Source: Phocoena phocoena (taxonomy: Eukaryota; Chordata; Mammalia; Artiodactyla; Phocoenidae). Taken from it: a stretch of DNA of 64,000 nucleotides. The notes below the pieces were generated by a model. That model was not told the DNA's origin, searched no databases, and saw only the letters and a list, made by a program, of their open reading frames with translations. The position numbers and the translations under genes are program-made. Positions 33,306 to 47,112 of the stretch are shown here, in pieces (position 1 is the first letter of the stretch; each line of letters begins with the position of its first letter). The stretch spans positions 62,035,588 through 62,099,587 of the forward strand of contig NC_089234.1 in assembly GCF_963924675.1 (NCBI RefSeq), given 5' to 3'.

Positions 33306-35071
33306 TGGAGGGACAAAACTCTTGGCTTGGAAGCCTAATAGCTAGAAGCCAGCTTCTCTACACTGTGGTCTTGAGAACACAATAGCTATTTCAACAGAAT
33401 ATGAGGAAGTGGTGAACTTAATGCACCACACTACGAAGGAGGTAGAATCATGACAATGCATGTCTCCTGCTGGAATTTGGACAAGGTCATTTCTCACCGA
33501 CATGGATTGTCCCCAGAAGTACAGAAACATGGTTTTCTCCTAAGAAGAAAAGTACAAATAATCAATAAGATTTTAAGAACCGCCTAACTCAAATGCTACC
33601 CTAAGGAGGTTCCCTTTCCAGGAAAAACCCCAGAGGGATTATTCATTTAGGGCTTCAACTGTGAGATTCCTTCCAAACATACAGGAGTAAACTACCTACT
33701 GGATTCTGGCTTGCCCTGAAAATGATTCTATGAGGCATGGCACAAAGGTGTCATCTGTTGGAAGTTCATCTATTGCCTTGTGAAATTATCTTTGAAATGC
33801 CAATTTATGGAGGCCAAAGTATCTCTAGTAGCAGTGGCCTCCAGGAAGGAATTGCACCAAGCAGTATGGAGGTCGTTACAGAGATGGCTAAAGGATTGGG
33901 AAGCTGCTACATTATACAGCTGACACTCCCAAGAAGTACTAGAAATATGGCCTCTGATTAGGGGGCCACACGCAGCAATTCCTCAAGAGAGCAAAAAAGG
34001 GGAACATGGCATCTTAAGACTACTCAAGCTGGCATGTTTTAAATTCACTCCCCGTCTCTCAGTGAGGAAGCCGAGTTTTCATGTGCAGCAGTAAAGAGCA
34101 AACAAGGGCGCGTGCTTCTGCTGACAGCCCGACTACTCGCTGTAGTGGAGTCAGATTCCAGAGGATGCCCAGGCTGGGCCCTGAGGAGGATGAAAGCGTC
34201 ACTCCCAAAGAATCAAGCTCCCAGGGGACAATGAGGTCCTGAGCAAGCTTCTCATGCAAATTACCAATGCACCTTAAGTTGTTCCAAGAGTATGTAAAGT
34301 GAAATTTGGAGTTTAATTAAAATCAAAACAGAGATACATTAAAAAGCAAACAAAAAATACTTTTCCATTCATCAATTTTTGAGACTGAAAGCATCTCCAA
34401 GACTTTGGAGATCCAGCTTATTCCTGAGAGACATCAACCATCACAAAAGGTTTCACTTTTTGAACTCTTCACATTTTGTAGCAGAAAACAGAACAAAGTT
34501 CCTCAGACACCCTTCCTTCTTTCTGTCTAAAATGTATTCGCAAACAGGGTCTCTTCATAGTTCAAAAGAAAAACAGCTTTCTATCTTAGCCAACTGGCCT
34601 GTTACTCTCACCCTGGGATCTGATCTCTTAATAAGAGGGTTCAGGGCACCAAATCCAACCAGAAATTCCCGGGACACCAGTGGCTATTTTACTTGTCTTT
34701 CTATGAGGGGAGTCACTCTCCCAGGATTACTGGGCCAGTCAATAGTCAGGACCACGGGATGGGGAATGAAGCAGCAAAGGGTAAGGGAAAAGAATAAGGT
34801 TTCCATGAACAACCCAGGGAAGGCAGAAGGGTCCAGTTTCACAATCCACCCACTTACAAACTCCAAACATGCACACCCAAAACTAGAGCGAGAAGGAGAG
34901 AGCTCGTAAGGGACTAGGGAAGACGAGGGATGGTGACGTGGAACAGCAGACTCGCCTACGGACAATCCTCACCCACCTAACACTGGAAGATGTGTAATTA
35001 AAAAGTTGCTGTTCAAAATTGTACTGAAAACATATCTAAAAATAGGTTTGTACTCATCTTAAAAATAAAAG

Positions 35072-35097
35072 GTCACTCCTCAGTTAAGAGGAGTGAC
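35072..35097 (-). other. Perfect 10-bp stem-loop in EIF4EBP2 3' UTR
   Basis: gtcactcctc (35072-35081) pairs with gaggagtgac (35088-35097) around agttaa. Confidence 0.8.
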
Positions 35098-35167
35098 AGA
35101 TATTATCAGATACCGACACTTGAGGTATCCTGGATGTACATTTGAAAAATGGCCTGGCAGAGATAAG

Positions 35168-35198
35168 GGAGGGAAGGAAGGAAGGAGGGAGGGAGGGA
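35168..35198. repeat. GGAA/GGGA purine microsatellite
   Basis: Run of ggaa units passing into ggga units, within the EIF4EBP2 3' UTR. Confidence 0.85.
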
Positions 35199-35488
35199 GT
35201 GAAAGACGGGGAAATTCAGAGTACCATGGGAAAGGTAGAAAAGCAGAAGGAACGCATTTTTAAGCCCGTGCTTATCTACCTCAGCAGCCAAACAAAGCAG
35301 GTCCACAGAGGAAAGAAGTTCAGCTCTTTTCTAAGAGCGTTTCTGAAAGTCAACTTCAAACTCAAAAATCCCAGACAACAAGTAGCACAATGCTCACTGG
35401 ACTGAAAAACAAGGACTACTGAGCCTGGGTACTCAAACAGTTCTTTGTCTTCCGACGTCATTCCTGGGTATCATCCTGCAGAGGACTA

Positions 35489-35568
35489 CTGGGTTGGCCA
35501 AAAAGTTCATTCTGGTTTTTCTGTAACATCTTATGGAAAAACCAGAACGAACTTTTTGGTCAACCCAA
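35489..35568. mobile_element. Mariner-derived palindromic MITE in EIF4EBP2 3' UTR
   Basis: An 80-bp near-perfect palindrome with ends gggttggccaaaaagttc and gaactttttggtcaaccc, flanked by TA on both sides (35487-35488, 35569-35570), the mariner signature. It is internal to the EIF4EBP2 3' UTR and would fold into a long hairpin when transcribed on either strand. Confidence 0.85.
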
Positions 35569-36450
35569 TACATCGGGCCTTATCCAAAGAGCCTCCGGGA
35601 CCTGCTCTGGGAGCAGGAGAAATCACGTGGATAGCTCAGAGTACAAAAGGATTGCAAGCAGCAAGATGCAAGCAGGGAGGGGTGGGAGAAGGGGAGGAGA
35701 AAGAACAACTGGTGACCGAAGACCCTCTTCTGATGTAGACTTAAGAAATGTTTGCACAATTGTGATAAGTAAACGAATGGGAAGATGAACTATAATGCTA
35801 AAGACAGAAGACATTCCTCCCAGAGGAAGGAGGGGAAGTGGACCTCAAAACAGTGCCCCAGGGTAATGCTACCAGAGATGTACAAACAGCGTTCTGTCCC
35901 CAAGGACAAACACCTCAAGGTAAAAGAGAAAGCAGCTCTCTTCCTGTTTACTATTTCCATCCAAGGGTTTTCAAGACCCCAAACTCAGACTTTTGCAGCA
36001 CTGAAACATGAGCAAGACAGGGAGGAGAGACAGAGGGTAAGAACAGGAATGATGCTAAACCTATCAAACCTCCATATCACTTCCCCAGACTTCCCAGCCA
36101 GCCAATTATTGGTAGGTTGATATTTGATTTGGGATTAAAAAAAAAAATGGGGGGAAGGGGGAACCAGAGGTTAACTGTTTTCTTCTGTGGGCTGCTTAGT
36201 TCTACAGAAATATGCCAAGGGCCTTCAATCTGTCTAACTGGGAAGGGGAACAGGAAATAGGGAGAAGAAATGGTCAGATGCAGCTCATCTTTGCATCCTT
36301 TGGCACCCGGAAAAGGAGCAGGGGAGCAGGAGACTGCAGCAGGGATTGCTGGTACTGCCTCTTCTGTCTCTGCATTGTTGATCCTATTGGCCAAATCAGG
36401 TACACACATGTCTCAGTGTTGCCGCTTTTCTTCTGATCCGCGCAGGACAG

Positions 36451-36482
36451 TCAGATGTCCATCTCAAACTGAGCATCATCTC
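36451..36482 (-). CDS. EIF4EBP2: EIF4EBP2 coding exon 3 (TOS motif)
   Basis: Only 32 coding bases: two bases of codon 111, then DDAQFEMDI and TGA. The acceptor is aaccag|gagatg. It is far too short to stand out as an open reading frame and was found by completing the protein. The FEMDI end recruits raptor/mTORC1 in this family. Confidence 0.96.
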
Positions 36483-39400
36483 CTGGTTAGAATGAAGAAC
36501 AGGAAAAGTTAAGCATGAAGAGGTAAAGAAAAACAGTTTTAACTATTATTCCCTTTGCACAAAGGTCAAAAAGGAATTCAAACTGTCCCATTCCCTGCAG
36601 CCTTGAAACAACTATTCTGCTTTGCTTTGGCTAGTCTTTTTAATCTGGGGGAAAAACAAGAATGGCAGTCAAATCACCCACAGGGAGGAGCAACTGGGGG
36701 AAAGGATACAAGTGAAAACTTTCTGAGTGTCCCTTTGTCCAGAGGTTGACCAAACGGGAGCTCCTGGGGAGCACCTGGCCATCTATCAAGTCAGCACATT
36801 CTTCTGGAGGCTCTGAACTTTGGCCTTGCTCTGAATCGACACTTTGTCCATTAAAAACTCATTTGGAATTTGAGGAGGCAGAATGCTGGCTCGTGTAAAA
36901 GGGTCATGGAGTGCAATCCAAGGTGTACTTCAGGAGCTGGCCATTTCCACAGACACAGAGAGGACTCATTAAGAAACGTGTGTGTGTGAGTATGGGGGAG
37001 TATTTACTGAAATATTATAGGCAGTCCTGGAAAACGGGGTGAAAAACCATACTGCTTTTCCCTACACCAGGGGTCCCCAACCCCCCAGCCACGGACTGGT
37101 ACTGTGGGCAAGTGAGCGAAGCTTCATCTCTGTTTACAGCCGCTCCCCATTGCTCGCATTACCGCCTGAGCTCTGCCTCCTGTCAGATCAGCTGCATTAG
37201 ATTCTCACAGGAGTGTGAACCCTACTGTGAACTGCGCACGCGAGGGATCTAGGTTGCGCGCTCCTTTTGAGAATCTAATGCCTGAAGATCTGAGGTGGAG
37301 CTGAGGCGGTGATGCTAGCTCTGGGGAGCAGCTGCAAATACAGATTATCATTAGCAGAGAGGTCTGACTGCACAGAGACCATAATAAATCAACTGCTTGC
37401 AGACACATATCAAAACCCTATCAGTGAGGGGCAAGTGAAAACAAGCTCCCACTGATTCTGCATTATGATTGAGCTGTATAATTATTTCATTACATATTAC
37501 AGTGTAATAATAATAGAAATAAAGCGCACAATAAATGTAATGCGCTTGAGTCGTCCCAAAACCATCCCCCCACCCCCCAGTCCATGGAAAAATCATCTTC
37601 CACAAAACTGGTCCCTGGTGCCAAAAAGGCTGGGGACCGCTGCCCTACACCACAAAAATGACGTTCTTCTTGTAAGAAGCAAGTTCTGTTTCTTGAGGGT
37701 GATGGAAATGGGAGCTATTAAATTGTTTTGTTTCTCTGTGTGTGTGTTACCCTTAGTCCAACAAAGCCCAGGTTCAAGGAGTCCTCTTTGGGATTTACCA
37801 TTCCCTGATTTTGGATTCTTCCTCACCCCCCAACCCCCACCTAGATTAGATTTGGTTATGGTTTAGAACTCAGGGTTTTCAGAACAATTCAATAAGCCTT
37901 GGTGAGGGGAGTGCGGGGAACCTTAGAGACATATGACTGAATATTAGTTATAAGTGAAGCATCAACATTTTTTCAACCCACAGCAGACTGACATTCGAAT
38001 CCCAGGGCTACCCTCTTGGTCCCTAATACCAGCATTCTCTTACCAACTGCATGCTTCCTGTCATGATTGTTCAAGTTGTTCAAATTGTTTACTTCTATTT
38101 TGGAGTCTTCAATTAAGGTGCCGGGGCTGGTGACTCCTGGGATATTGGGCAGATGGCAGGGCGGGGTCTGAGCCATGGGAGAGTTGCGACGATCCAACAG
38201 AAACTTTCGATCATAAATGATTCGAGTTCCTGGAAAACAGGGTTTAAAGAAGACAGAAGTTTTGTACCCTGTTTCAAATACAATTTTAGGACAAGGAAAG
38301 TAGAAATTTACCTTCACTCTCCTTGCTTTGAAAAATAAGAACTTAGTAACAATTCAAAAAGGCAGGACTTCCCTGGTGGTGCACTGGTTAAGAATCTGCC
38401 TGCAAAAAAAAAAAAGAATCTGCCTGCCAATGCAGGGGACACAGGTTCAATCCCAGGTCCAGGAAGATCCCACATGCCATGGAGCAACTAAGCCTGTGCA
38501 CCACATACTGAGCCTGCGCTCTAGAACCTGTGAGCCACAACTGCTGAGCCTATGCGCTGCAACTACTGAAGCCCGATTACTCTAGGACCCGTGTGCCGCA
38601 ACTAATAAGCCCACGTGCCACTACTGAAGCCCGCACACCTAGAGCCCGTGCTCTGCAACAAGAGAAGCCACCACAAATGAGAAGCGCGTGCACCACAATG
38701 AAGAGTAGCCCCTGCTCGCCACAACTAGAGTAAAGCCCGCATGCAGCAACGAAGACCCAATGCAGCCAAAGAAAACAAACAAAAAGGTAGCTGAAATTAT
38801 GAGGAATGAATCATTCTGGAGAGTAGAAAACTTAGTTCAATTTTCGAAAAATGAGTAACTTGAACTATTTTGGATGGAAATTTTTCTAATACAGATTTTA
38901 AAACTTTTTACCACCTTAAACAGAAAACCAACCCTTTCTTGATGAATCCGGTTGATTATTATGAAACTCATTTATTATACTATGTTGTGACATAGGAAGT
39001 CTCAGGGCCTATTCAGTTGGTGCTCTGTATTTTCCTTATACTGAATAGGATTCAGATAGCCAGGTTGTGCTTATAGCCCTCTCCACCATGGTTTCCTTGT
39101 CTCTTCCCTCACCATTTGGCTAAGAACCATCTTTTGTCCATGTCTTAGTTTGGTTGCTCTAACCAAATACCACATTTTGGGTGTGTTACACAGAAATGTA
39201 TTTCCTTACAGTTCTTTCTCATTGTGTCCTGCCACGGGGGAGAGGGGAGCAAGCTCTCTGGTGTCTCTTTTGGGACACTAATCCTATTGTGAGAGCCCCA
39301 CCCTCAGGACTTCATCTAAACCTAATTACTTCCCAAGGCCCTATCTCTAAATATCATCACATTGTGGGGGTCAGTGCTTCAATATATGAATGGGGGGGAG

Positions 39401-42400
39401 CACAATTCAGTCTACAGTACACCCTTTACACCCATTCTAACTTGATACATCTAATCTGTTGGGTTTGGAAACTGGTGATCTGCTTATTTTAACACTATGT
39501 AAAATACGAGCAAGTAGGCTGGGAAGGCGCCTGATGGTTTTCCAATGAACAAAGGGAAGCAGCTTTAGTGGATGGATTTTGTTGTGTCACCTCCACTTTT
39601 GTCCATGGCTAGGTTTCAGAAGGGTGAGATTTCACCCTGAGATGTTCTTACTAATATTCACGTTGCAAGTCGGAACAAGATTATTCTCACTTCTGTAGTA
39701 CACTAAGCTTGGAAACTGAGGTGAGGTGGTGAAAAAAAAGCACAGGATAAAAGCAAGCTTTCTATTTCTAAATTATATATTAACAACAACATAAACAATA
39801 AAGAATTATAATTGAACCAAGTAGGAAATAAGTAGTAGAAATTCTACCTAAATGTGTCAGATATAAGAGAAACTTTGAAGAATTCCTGTGACTTTGCAGG
39901 GGCAATAAAATACATTTTTTAACTTCTTTGGGATATAATTCATGTACAATTCATTCAAAGTGTATAATTCAATAGTTTTTAGTATATTCATAGAATTGTG
40001 CAATCATCACCACAATCTTTTTTTTTTTTTTTGGCTGTGCCATGAGGCTTTCAGGATCTTAGTTCCCCGACCAGGAATTGAACCTGGGCCACAGCAGTGA
40101 AAGCGCCGGGTCCTAACCACTGGACCCCCAGGGAATTCCCACCACAAACTATTTTAGAACACTGTCATCATCCCCAAGATAACCCATATACATTTAGCAG
40201 TCCCTCCCCACATTTTGCCAACCTCTCCAGCCTAGGCAACCACTGATCTGTTTTCTGTCTCTATAGATTTGCCTATTCTAGACATTTCATAAAATACAAT
40301 CAAGCAATAGGTGTCCATTTATGACTGCTTCTTTCACTTGCAGGTTTTTAAGATTCATTCACGTTTAGCATTTATCAGTACAGTTGACCCTTGAACAATG
40401 CAAGTTTGAACTGTTTTTCAACAGGAAGTATTGCAGTACTATATGGTCAGTGTTGGTTGAATCCATGGAGGAAGAGAGCCAACTACAGGTTACACATGGA
40501 TTAACCCCCACGTTGTTCAAGGATCAACTGTACTTAATTTCTTTGTATTGCCAAATAATATTCCATTGTATGTATAAATCACATTTTATCAATTAACCAG
40601 TTGATGGACATCTGGGTTGTTTCCACTTTGAATAATGCTGCTATAAACATTCACGTAGGGAGTTCCCTGGTGGCGCAGCGGTTAAGAATCCGCCTGCCAA
40701 TGCAGGGGACACGGGTTCGAGCCTTGGTCGGGGAAGACCCCACACGCCGTGGAGCAATTAAGCCCGTGCGCCACAACTACTGAGCCACGCACGTAGAGCC
40801 CGTGCTCCACAACGAGAAGCCACCGCAATGAGAAGCCCGTGCACCGCAACGAAGAGTAGCCCCCGCTCGATGCAACTAGAGAAAGCCCGCGCGCAGCAAT
40901 GAAGACCCAATGCAGCCAAAAATTAATTAATTAAAAAAAAATCAATTGGCCGTAATTGTGAGGGTTTATTTCTGGACTTCCACTGATCTATGTGTATCCT
41001 TATGGCAGTAATACACGGTCTTGATTTGTAACGAATTCTGAAATCAGGAAGTGTGAGTCTTCTAACTTTTTCTTTTTCAAGATTGCTTGGGCTATTTTAG
41101 GTCTCTTAAAGATCCATATATGAGTTTTAGAGTCAGCCTGTCAACTTCGGCAAAGAAGCCAGCTGGGATTTTGATGGGGATTGTGCTGAATATATAGATA
41201 AATTTGGGGAGTAGTGCCATCTTAACAATATTAAATCTTCCGATTCATGAACATGGATTGTCTATTTATATAGGTCTTCTTTCTTTCAACAATGTCATCT
41301 AGTTTCCACAGTATATGTTTTGTGCTTTTTTTGTTAAATTTATACCTATGTATTTTATCATTTTTATGCTATTATAAATGGAATTATTTTATTTCATTTT
41401 TGGATTGTTTATTGAAAGTATACAGAAACACAATTGGTTTTTGTATACTAATCTTGTTTCTTTCAGCCTTACTAAACTCACTTGTTTTAATAGGTTAGTG
41501 GATTTTTAAGATACATTTGGTTTCAAATGTACACAAAATAAACAATTCAGAAGAGAAGACACCCTGAAGAACTAGGATCTTAACTGATGCTGTTAATGTT
41601 CTTAAATATGGCCAGGGAAAATATGGGTACAAAACCACGGTATTTTAAGTGTCTGAATTTTAGATCACTGCAAGCTGAAAAAATTAACTGTAGCAGATAC
41701 AGAGCAAAAAAAAAAGGGAATTAACATGTGACTAAGGATTCTGTGGTGTAACTGAAAAGCATTTGACATTCAAAAAACCAAAACTATTAAAAGAAAAACA
41801 TTAAGACCTGACTATGAATAAAATGCCAGGGGAAAAAACCCTTTATATTTCCTTTTTTAGATATTGTGTTTACTGTGAAATTATATGAATTCCAAGACAA
41901 TTAAAAACCTAATATTCAGGGTCTCTTATACATATGCATAGACACATTTTCTGAAGCAAGAACTTCCAATAATTCAAATTTCAACTGCCGGCCACATTTA
42001 TGTCAGCCCAATTCAACATCAACCAATGCAATGCATCCACAACTAACTAGAGAAAAGTTAACCATAAATTCCTAAAGAAGGTTAAAAAAATCCATAGCTT
42101 GCATATAACACAATATTAAAATGGAGCATGATTTTAATAAATTGATGGAGTGTTAAAAAAAAAAGAATCTATTTGACACTGACAGTGGAAACTTTTTCTG
42201 TCCAGTGAGTGTTCCATTTCCTTTTCTATGAAAATCATCATACTCCTTGGTTTTATATTGAAAAGTTACAAAATTCATAGTATCGTATATGCTATTTATT
42301 GATTTTCAATGTTTACAATCAAACCATAATAAAAGTGAATTATCATAGTTAAGGAAGAGTATATAAATATTACAGACCTTGATATCGTAAAAAATAATGG

Positions 42401-45400
42401 AAAGGCAGACCTACCAGGGAGGTAGAGGCAGGACAGGTAGATAGTATAATCTCATATGGTGGAGAGTTAAAACTATCAGATTGGGCTTCCCTGGTGGTGC
42501 AGTGGTTGAGAATCTGCCTGCCAATGCAGGGGACATGGGTTTGAGCCCTGGTCTGGGAAGATCCCACATGCTGCGGAGCAACAAAGCCCGTGTGCCACAA
42601 CTACTGAGCCTGCGCGTCTGGAGCCTGTGCTCCGCAACAAGAGAGGCCACAATAGTGAGAAGCCCACGCACCACAATGAAGAGTGGCCCCCGCTGGCCGC
42701 AACTAGAGAAAGCCCTCGCACAGAAACGAAGACCCAACACAGCCAAAAATAAATAAATTAATTAATTTAAAAAAAAAAAAAAAAAACCTATCAGATTGAA
42801 ACACAAGAGTTAATTAACTATAGTATTTACAGTTTTAAAGGTAACTACCCAGAAGAACCCAAAACGATAAAACAATCTACAAAAATTGGTAAATGGAGAG
42901 AGGAGGGAAAATGAGAGGATAGAAAGTAATGAAAGTGTCCTATATGCCTCATTTTCATAATAGGGAGTCAACAGTATCATCCAATGTTAAGAAATCAAGA
43001 AATTGTGGTATACGTATATTATTTACAGTAACAGTGTATAACCAATAAAATCACTATAAACAGAAACTGTTAAAAGCAGTAGTCTCTTGGCATTTCTGCA
43101 TTTTATGTGCTTCTGTTCAATTTTTCTTTTTCTATTTTGATTTTAACACTTGCATATATTACTTTAGTCTTCATGTTTGGATTTCAAAACAAATAGGAAT
43201 CTTTAGATCTAGGTTAACATTAGATATCTATAAACATTCTTCATCCCTTGGTGACCACTTTTTTGGATAAATCTAATACCCTGACCCAGCATTTTCTAAA
43301 TGCTGACATTCCTAGGAAAACATGAGAGTAAAACTGAGTCCCTTTGATGGAGAACAGAGAGGAGGAAAAAAAGGCTCTACCTTTTGATCTAAAAACTAGT
43401 GATCTTCAAATGGCAGGGAACAAGAGGGTGAATGAAGAAGGCCCAAAATTATGCTTGTGAAGATGGTTAGTACACAAACAAGGTCATTCACGCCTAAGGG
43501 CCTCTTTCAAGACCAAGTAGCTTAGTTTAAATTATAATTAATGCATATATTAAGCTATATACACCCAAGAAACTGTATAACCTGAAATAAAACCACCTAG
43601 ACAAAGTCCACTGTAACATGGTTAACTGACAGGGCAGTAGTTACTATACTTTTGCAGGGTCCTGACCATAAAACTGTTTAACTAAGGCTGCTTCCAGAAT
43701 TAGAATTAAGCATCCACTCATGCAAATAGACACTTCAGAAAAAGAAACAATAAGTAACTTGCCCGAAGTGAATAGCTTGAATAGCTGGTGACAAAACCCT
43801 CCAAGAAGGCTGAGATGAACCTACACCCTCCTAACAATATCCTAGGCAAGAAGGGAGAGTGTAGGGTCAAATAGGGCTTCCCGCAGGGGACTTTAGCCAT
43901 CAAAGAGGAAAATCTTTCTCAGAAAAGCGTTAGTGGTCTTCCCGCTTACAATCCTTAGGCCAGAACTGGGTCAGATGCCCGCCAGCCCAGACACTGGGGA
44001 AGCCACAGAGTAGTCAGGGTGCATCTTCTGGGACTTGGCACGCTACCACTTTAAAAAAATGAGGGAATCTGGCGTAGCATGGAAAAAGAGTGAACGGCTG
44101 TTGGGCTGGAAACCAATAGAGTCAGTCACGTCACGTCTCTATTTAATATTTACCTAAATTTAAATCCTCATCTTCCACAGTAGGAAACTGTTAATATCTA
44201 AAACTGAGAAATAGCATTAAATCATGTCATTCAGAAATCCAGAGGTAAACGCTAGAAGAAATGGCTGAAAGAGTTTAAAATGGTTTCTCTGGGGAGTGGA
44301 ACTGGAGATGAGATGGGGCATGAGAATGTTGCTTTTTGTTATTAGCCTAATACTATATGACTTTTAAACTTTACTTTCATGGTTACAAAAAATAAATGTA
44401 AAAGAAAAATAAAAGGGTGATCGCATGAATGCTGAAGGCATTTTGCTTAGTCAAACAAGTCAGTCACAAAAGACAAATATTTTATGACCCCACGAATATG
44501 AGGGACCTGGACTAGTCAAATTCATAGAGACAGAACATAGAACGATGGCTGCCAGTGGCCGGAGGTGGGCAGGTAATGGGGAGTTATTGTTTAATGGGTA
44601 TGAAGTTTCAGTTTGGGAAGATGAAAGAAGTCCTAGAGATGGATGGTGGTGATGGTTGCGCAACAATGTGAATGTACTTAATCATGGAACGGTACCTTAA
44701 AAATGGTTAAAATGGTCAATTTTATGTTATGTATATTTCCCAATAAGAAATATATATGATTTCAGACTTCTAGCCTCCAGAAATGTAACAGAATAAATTT
44801 GTTGTTTAAAGAACCCCCCACCATCAAATTTTTTTTTTAAGACTAAGAGAAAGTGTTAAAAAAAAAAAAAGCAAACCCCATTATAAGGTATCGGGGAAAA
44901 AAATGACTCAAAAATAATTTGCAAATATACATACATACATAACAGACTGACACTAAAGCCATGAGGAAGAAGGTATCCTTCAAATCTAGAAATGAAAACA
45001 ACAACATCAACAACAAAACACTTGGCAAGTAACCTCAGTATTCCATTAGAAATTCCTGACATTCTCCATCTATGCCTCATGTAAGGGCCCACCAAGAGAT
45101 CAGAAACAGATACAAGATGAACAAGCAGCAAGTGTTTCCAATACACTCAGAAAGGTAGTCTGCCGCTTTCCCTCTTTCCTCCCAAGCCCCTGTCTCCCCC
45201 AATAATAAGGGAAAATAAGAAGTGAAAATACAGAAAGGACTTACAAATACAGTGGTTTCCTTTGCTTTTTATTATTCCAGCTTAAGAGGGTGATTAACAA
45301 GGCCTGTGTTTGACTGACTGTGTTAGAGAACATTCTTCAATGAACTACAGTTCTAAACATCTGTTCTTCATGGAGGCTCTGGATGAAAGGACAGACTCCT

Positions 45401-47069
45401 AAAAGCTCTATGCCAGATAACCCAGAGGAGGCTAAAAGCTGCCTAACCCAGTATCCTCCAGGGAAGTTGATGGTGGCCAAACCACATTTACTGTGTACAA
45501 CCATCAAATCCCTAAAATGCTAATAAAACCATGAGAGGGACAATTTTTACATCAAAAAAAGGCACAATTGGAGCCAGAGTATATTATAACTTAGTATGGC
45601 TAAATAATTATGGCAAACGGAAGACTTCCAAGGTTTGTGAAAAGCCAATCCTTATGGTCCTTTGATTAACTCCAATAAAGATTAACTCCAATAAAGATTT
45701 CCAAGATATTAAATGTCAAAGGATGGCTCCCTGCCCAATCACGTAGGACACTGCCATAGCAGAACACAAACCTAGGCTGAAAGGGAAGTTGATAATGACC
45801 ATCTTCCTATGCAGAAGGTCCAGCGCTAGAAGAGGCTTTAGACAGCATCTGGCGGAAGCCTGTCATTTTACAGATGGAGAAACTAGCATCCAAAGAAAGA
45901 TCACACAGTGACACAGGAGCCAGGAGACCGACACAAATAAGCAAGGTACTCTAAGCAAATCGGGCTCTCTTGAGTCTTGGTTGCAAAGTGATCTGAAACA
46001 AATGACCTTTTTAGTTAGTACCAGGTCCAAAGTGGTATACAAACCACAAACTAATCTCAAATAAATGCCGACTGATTTTAAGTCTATCAAAATGAAGTAC
46101 ATCAAATATGTCCACGTCTGTTTGGGCTAGAACATTCATCTTGAAATAAATTTTCTCAAGAAATGCCTGGCTCTGATTCCAGGAAAATGTTGGTTGGATC
46201 TGCCAGACTGTTGACTGCATCCTGGATCAATTCTTTGGATTAGATTTCACAGATGTTGTGGTTCAGCCTCTGTAATGCTAATAATTAATGAAGGTTTGTT
46301 CACTGCTTTGGTATGGGGAAAGCACTCAGATTCAAGCCTGGCTTTCATTCCCACTTCTTGTCTTCCTCCCAAGTTCACTCCTCTTGGGCACTTAAAAAAT
46401 AAAAATAAAAACAATGCATATATACATATCAATGTCTTCTACTTTTACTCATAGTGAGGAACTCATCAATAAAGTTCATAAGAGGCAAAGAAGCCTACTG
46501 GAGATCACTGGTCTAGGTCACTTTTTTTCAGTGCTGCTTCTTCATAATGGTTCTAGGAACTTATCAGACCAGAGAGTGGTTTCATTTCAATGTAAAAGCA
46601 GCCTGGCTCTAACATAAACATGCTCTGGTAATGAGATGAGCACCTTTCTCAAGCTCAAAGGATTAATTATGACATCTTAAAATGAACCACAAGCCTCTCA
46701 AACTTTCTGATAGGTACCTCTTAGAACCTAGAGAGCAATGGTCTATCTTCACCAGTCCTCACTTCTGCTACAAACAGCAGGCCATTTCTAAAAAAATTAA
46801 AATTGAATGAGGTATTACACTGATACTAAAACCAGACAAAGATACCACAAGAAATATACAGACTAATATCCCTTATGAATATAGATGCAAAAATTCTCAA
46901 CCATTAGCAAACTGAATTCAGCAACATATATAAAAAGGATTATATTCCATGACCAAATGGCACTTATCCCATGAATGCAAGGCTGGTTGAACATCTAAAA
47001 ATAATTAACATAATACATCATAACAATAGAATAAAAAACAAAAATCACATGATCATCCCAATAGATGCA

Positions 47070-47112
<43 letters not shown>

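Larger units (their letters stand above)
30085..36450 (-). other. EIF4EBP2: EIF4EBP2 3' UTR (about 6.4 kb)
   Basis: From the stop codon the minus strand runs without another gene to a strong poly(A) site near 30085. The human gene also has a several-kilobase 3' UTR. Within it I see a sense-opposed MaLR LTR (about 32805-33305), a mariner palindrome (35489-35568), two further perfect hairpins (31559-31595 and 35072-35097), a tail-only insertion (31449-31487) and a GGAA-type purine run (35168-35198). A second AATAAA (complement of tttatt near 31880) could give a shorter isoform. Confidence 0.8.
39905..41515 (-). repeat. L1 LINE 3' portion, multiply interrupted
   Basis: Reverse L1 (ttctttgggatataattcat; caaccactgatctgttttct; cttttttgttaaatttatac). 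It is broken by a SINE (40017), a Tigger-type element (40381) and a second SINE (40658), so it predates all three. Confidence 0.85.

Noticed and set aside
34379..34909. 176-codon + strand frame
   Set aside because: It is antisense to the EIF4EBP2 3' UTR, has no recognisable domain, and is a length possible by chance in this composition.
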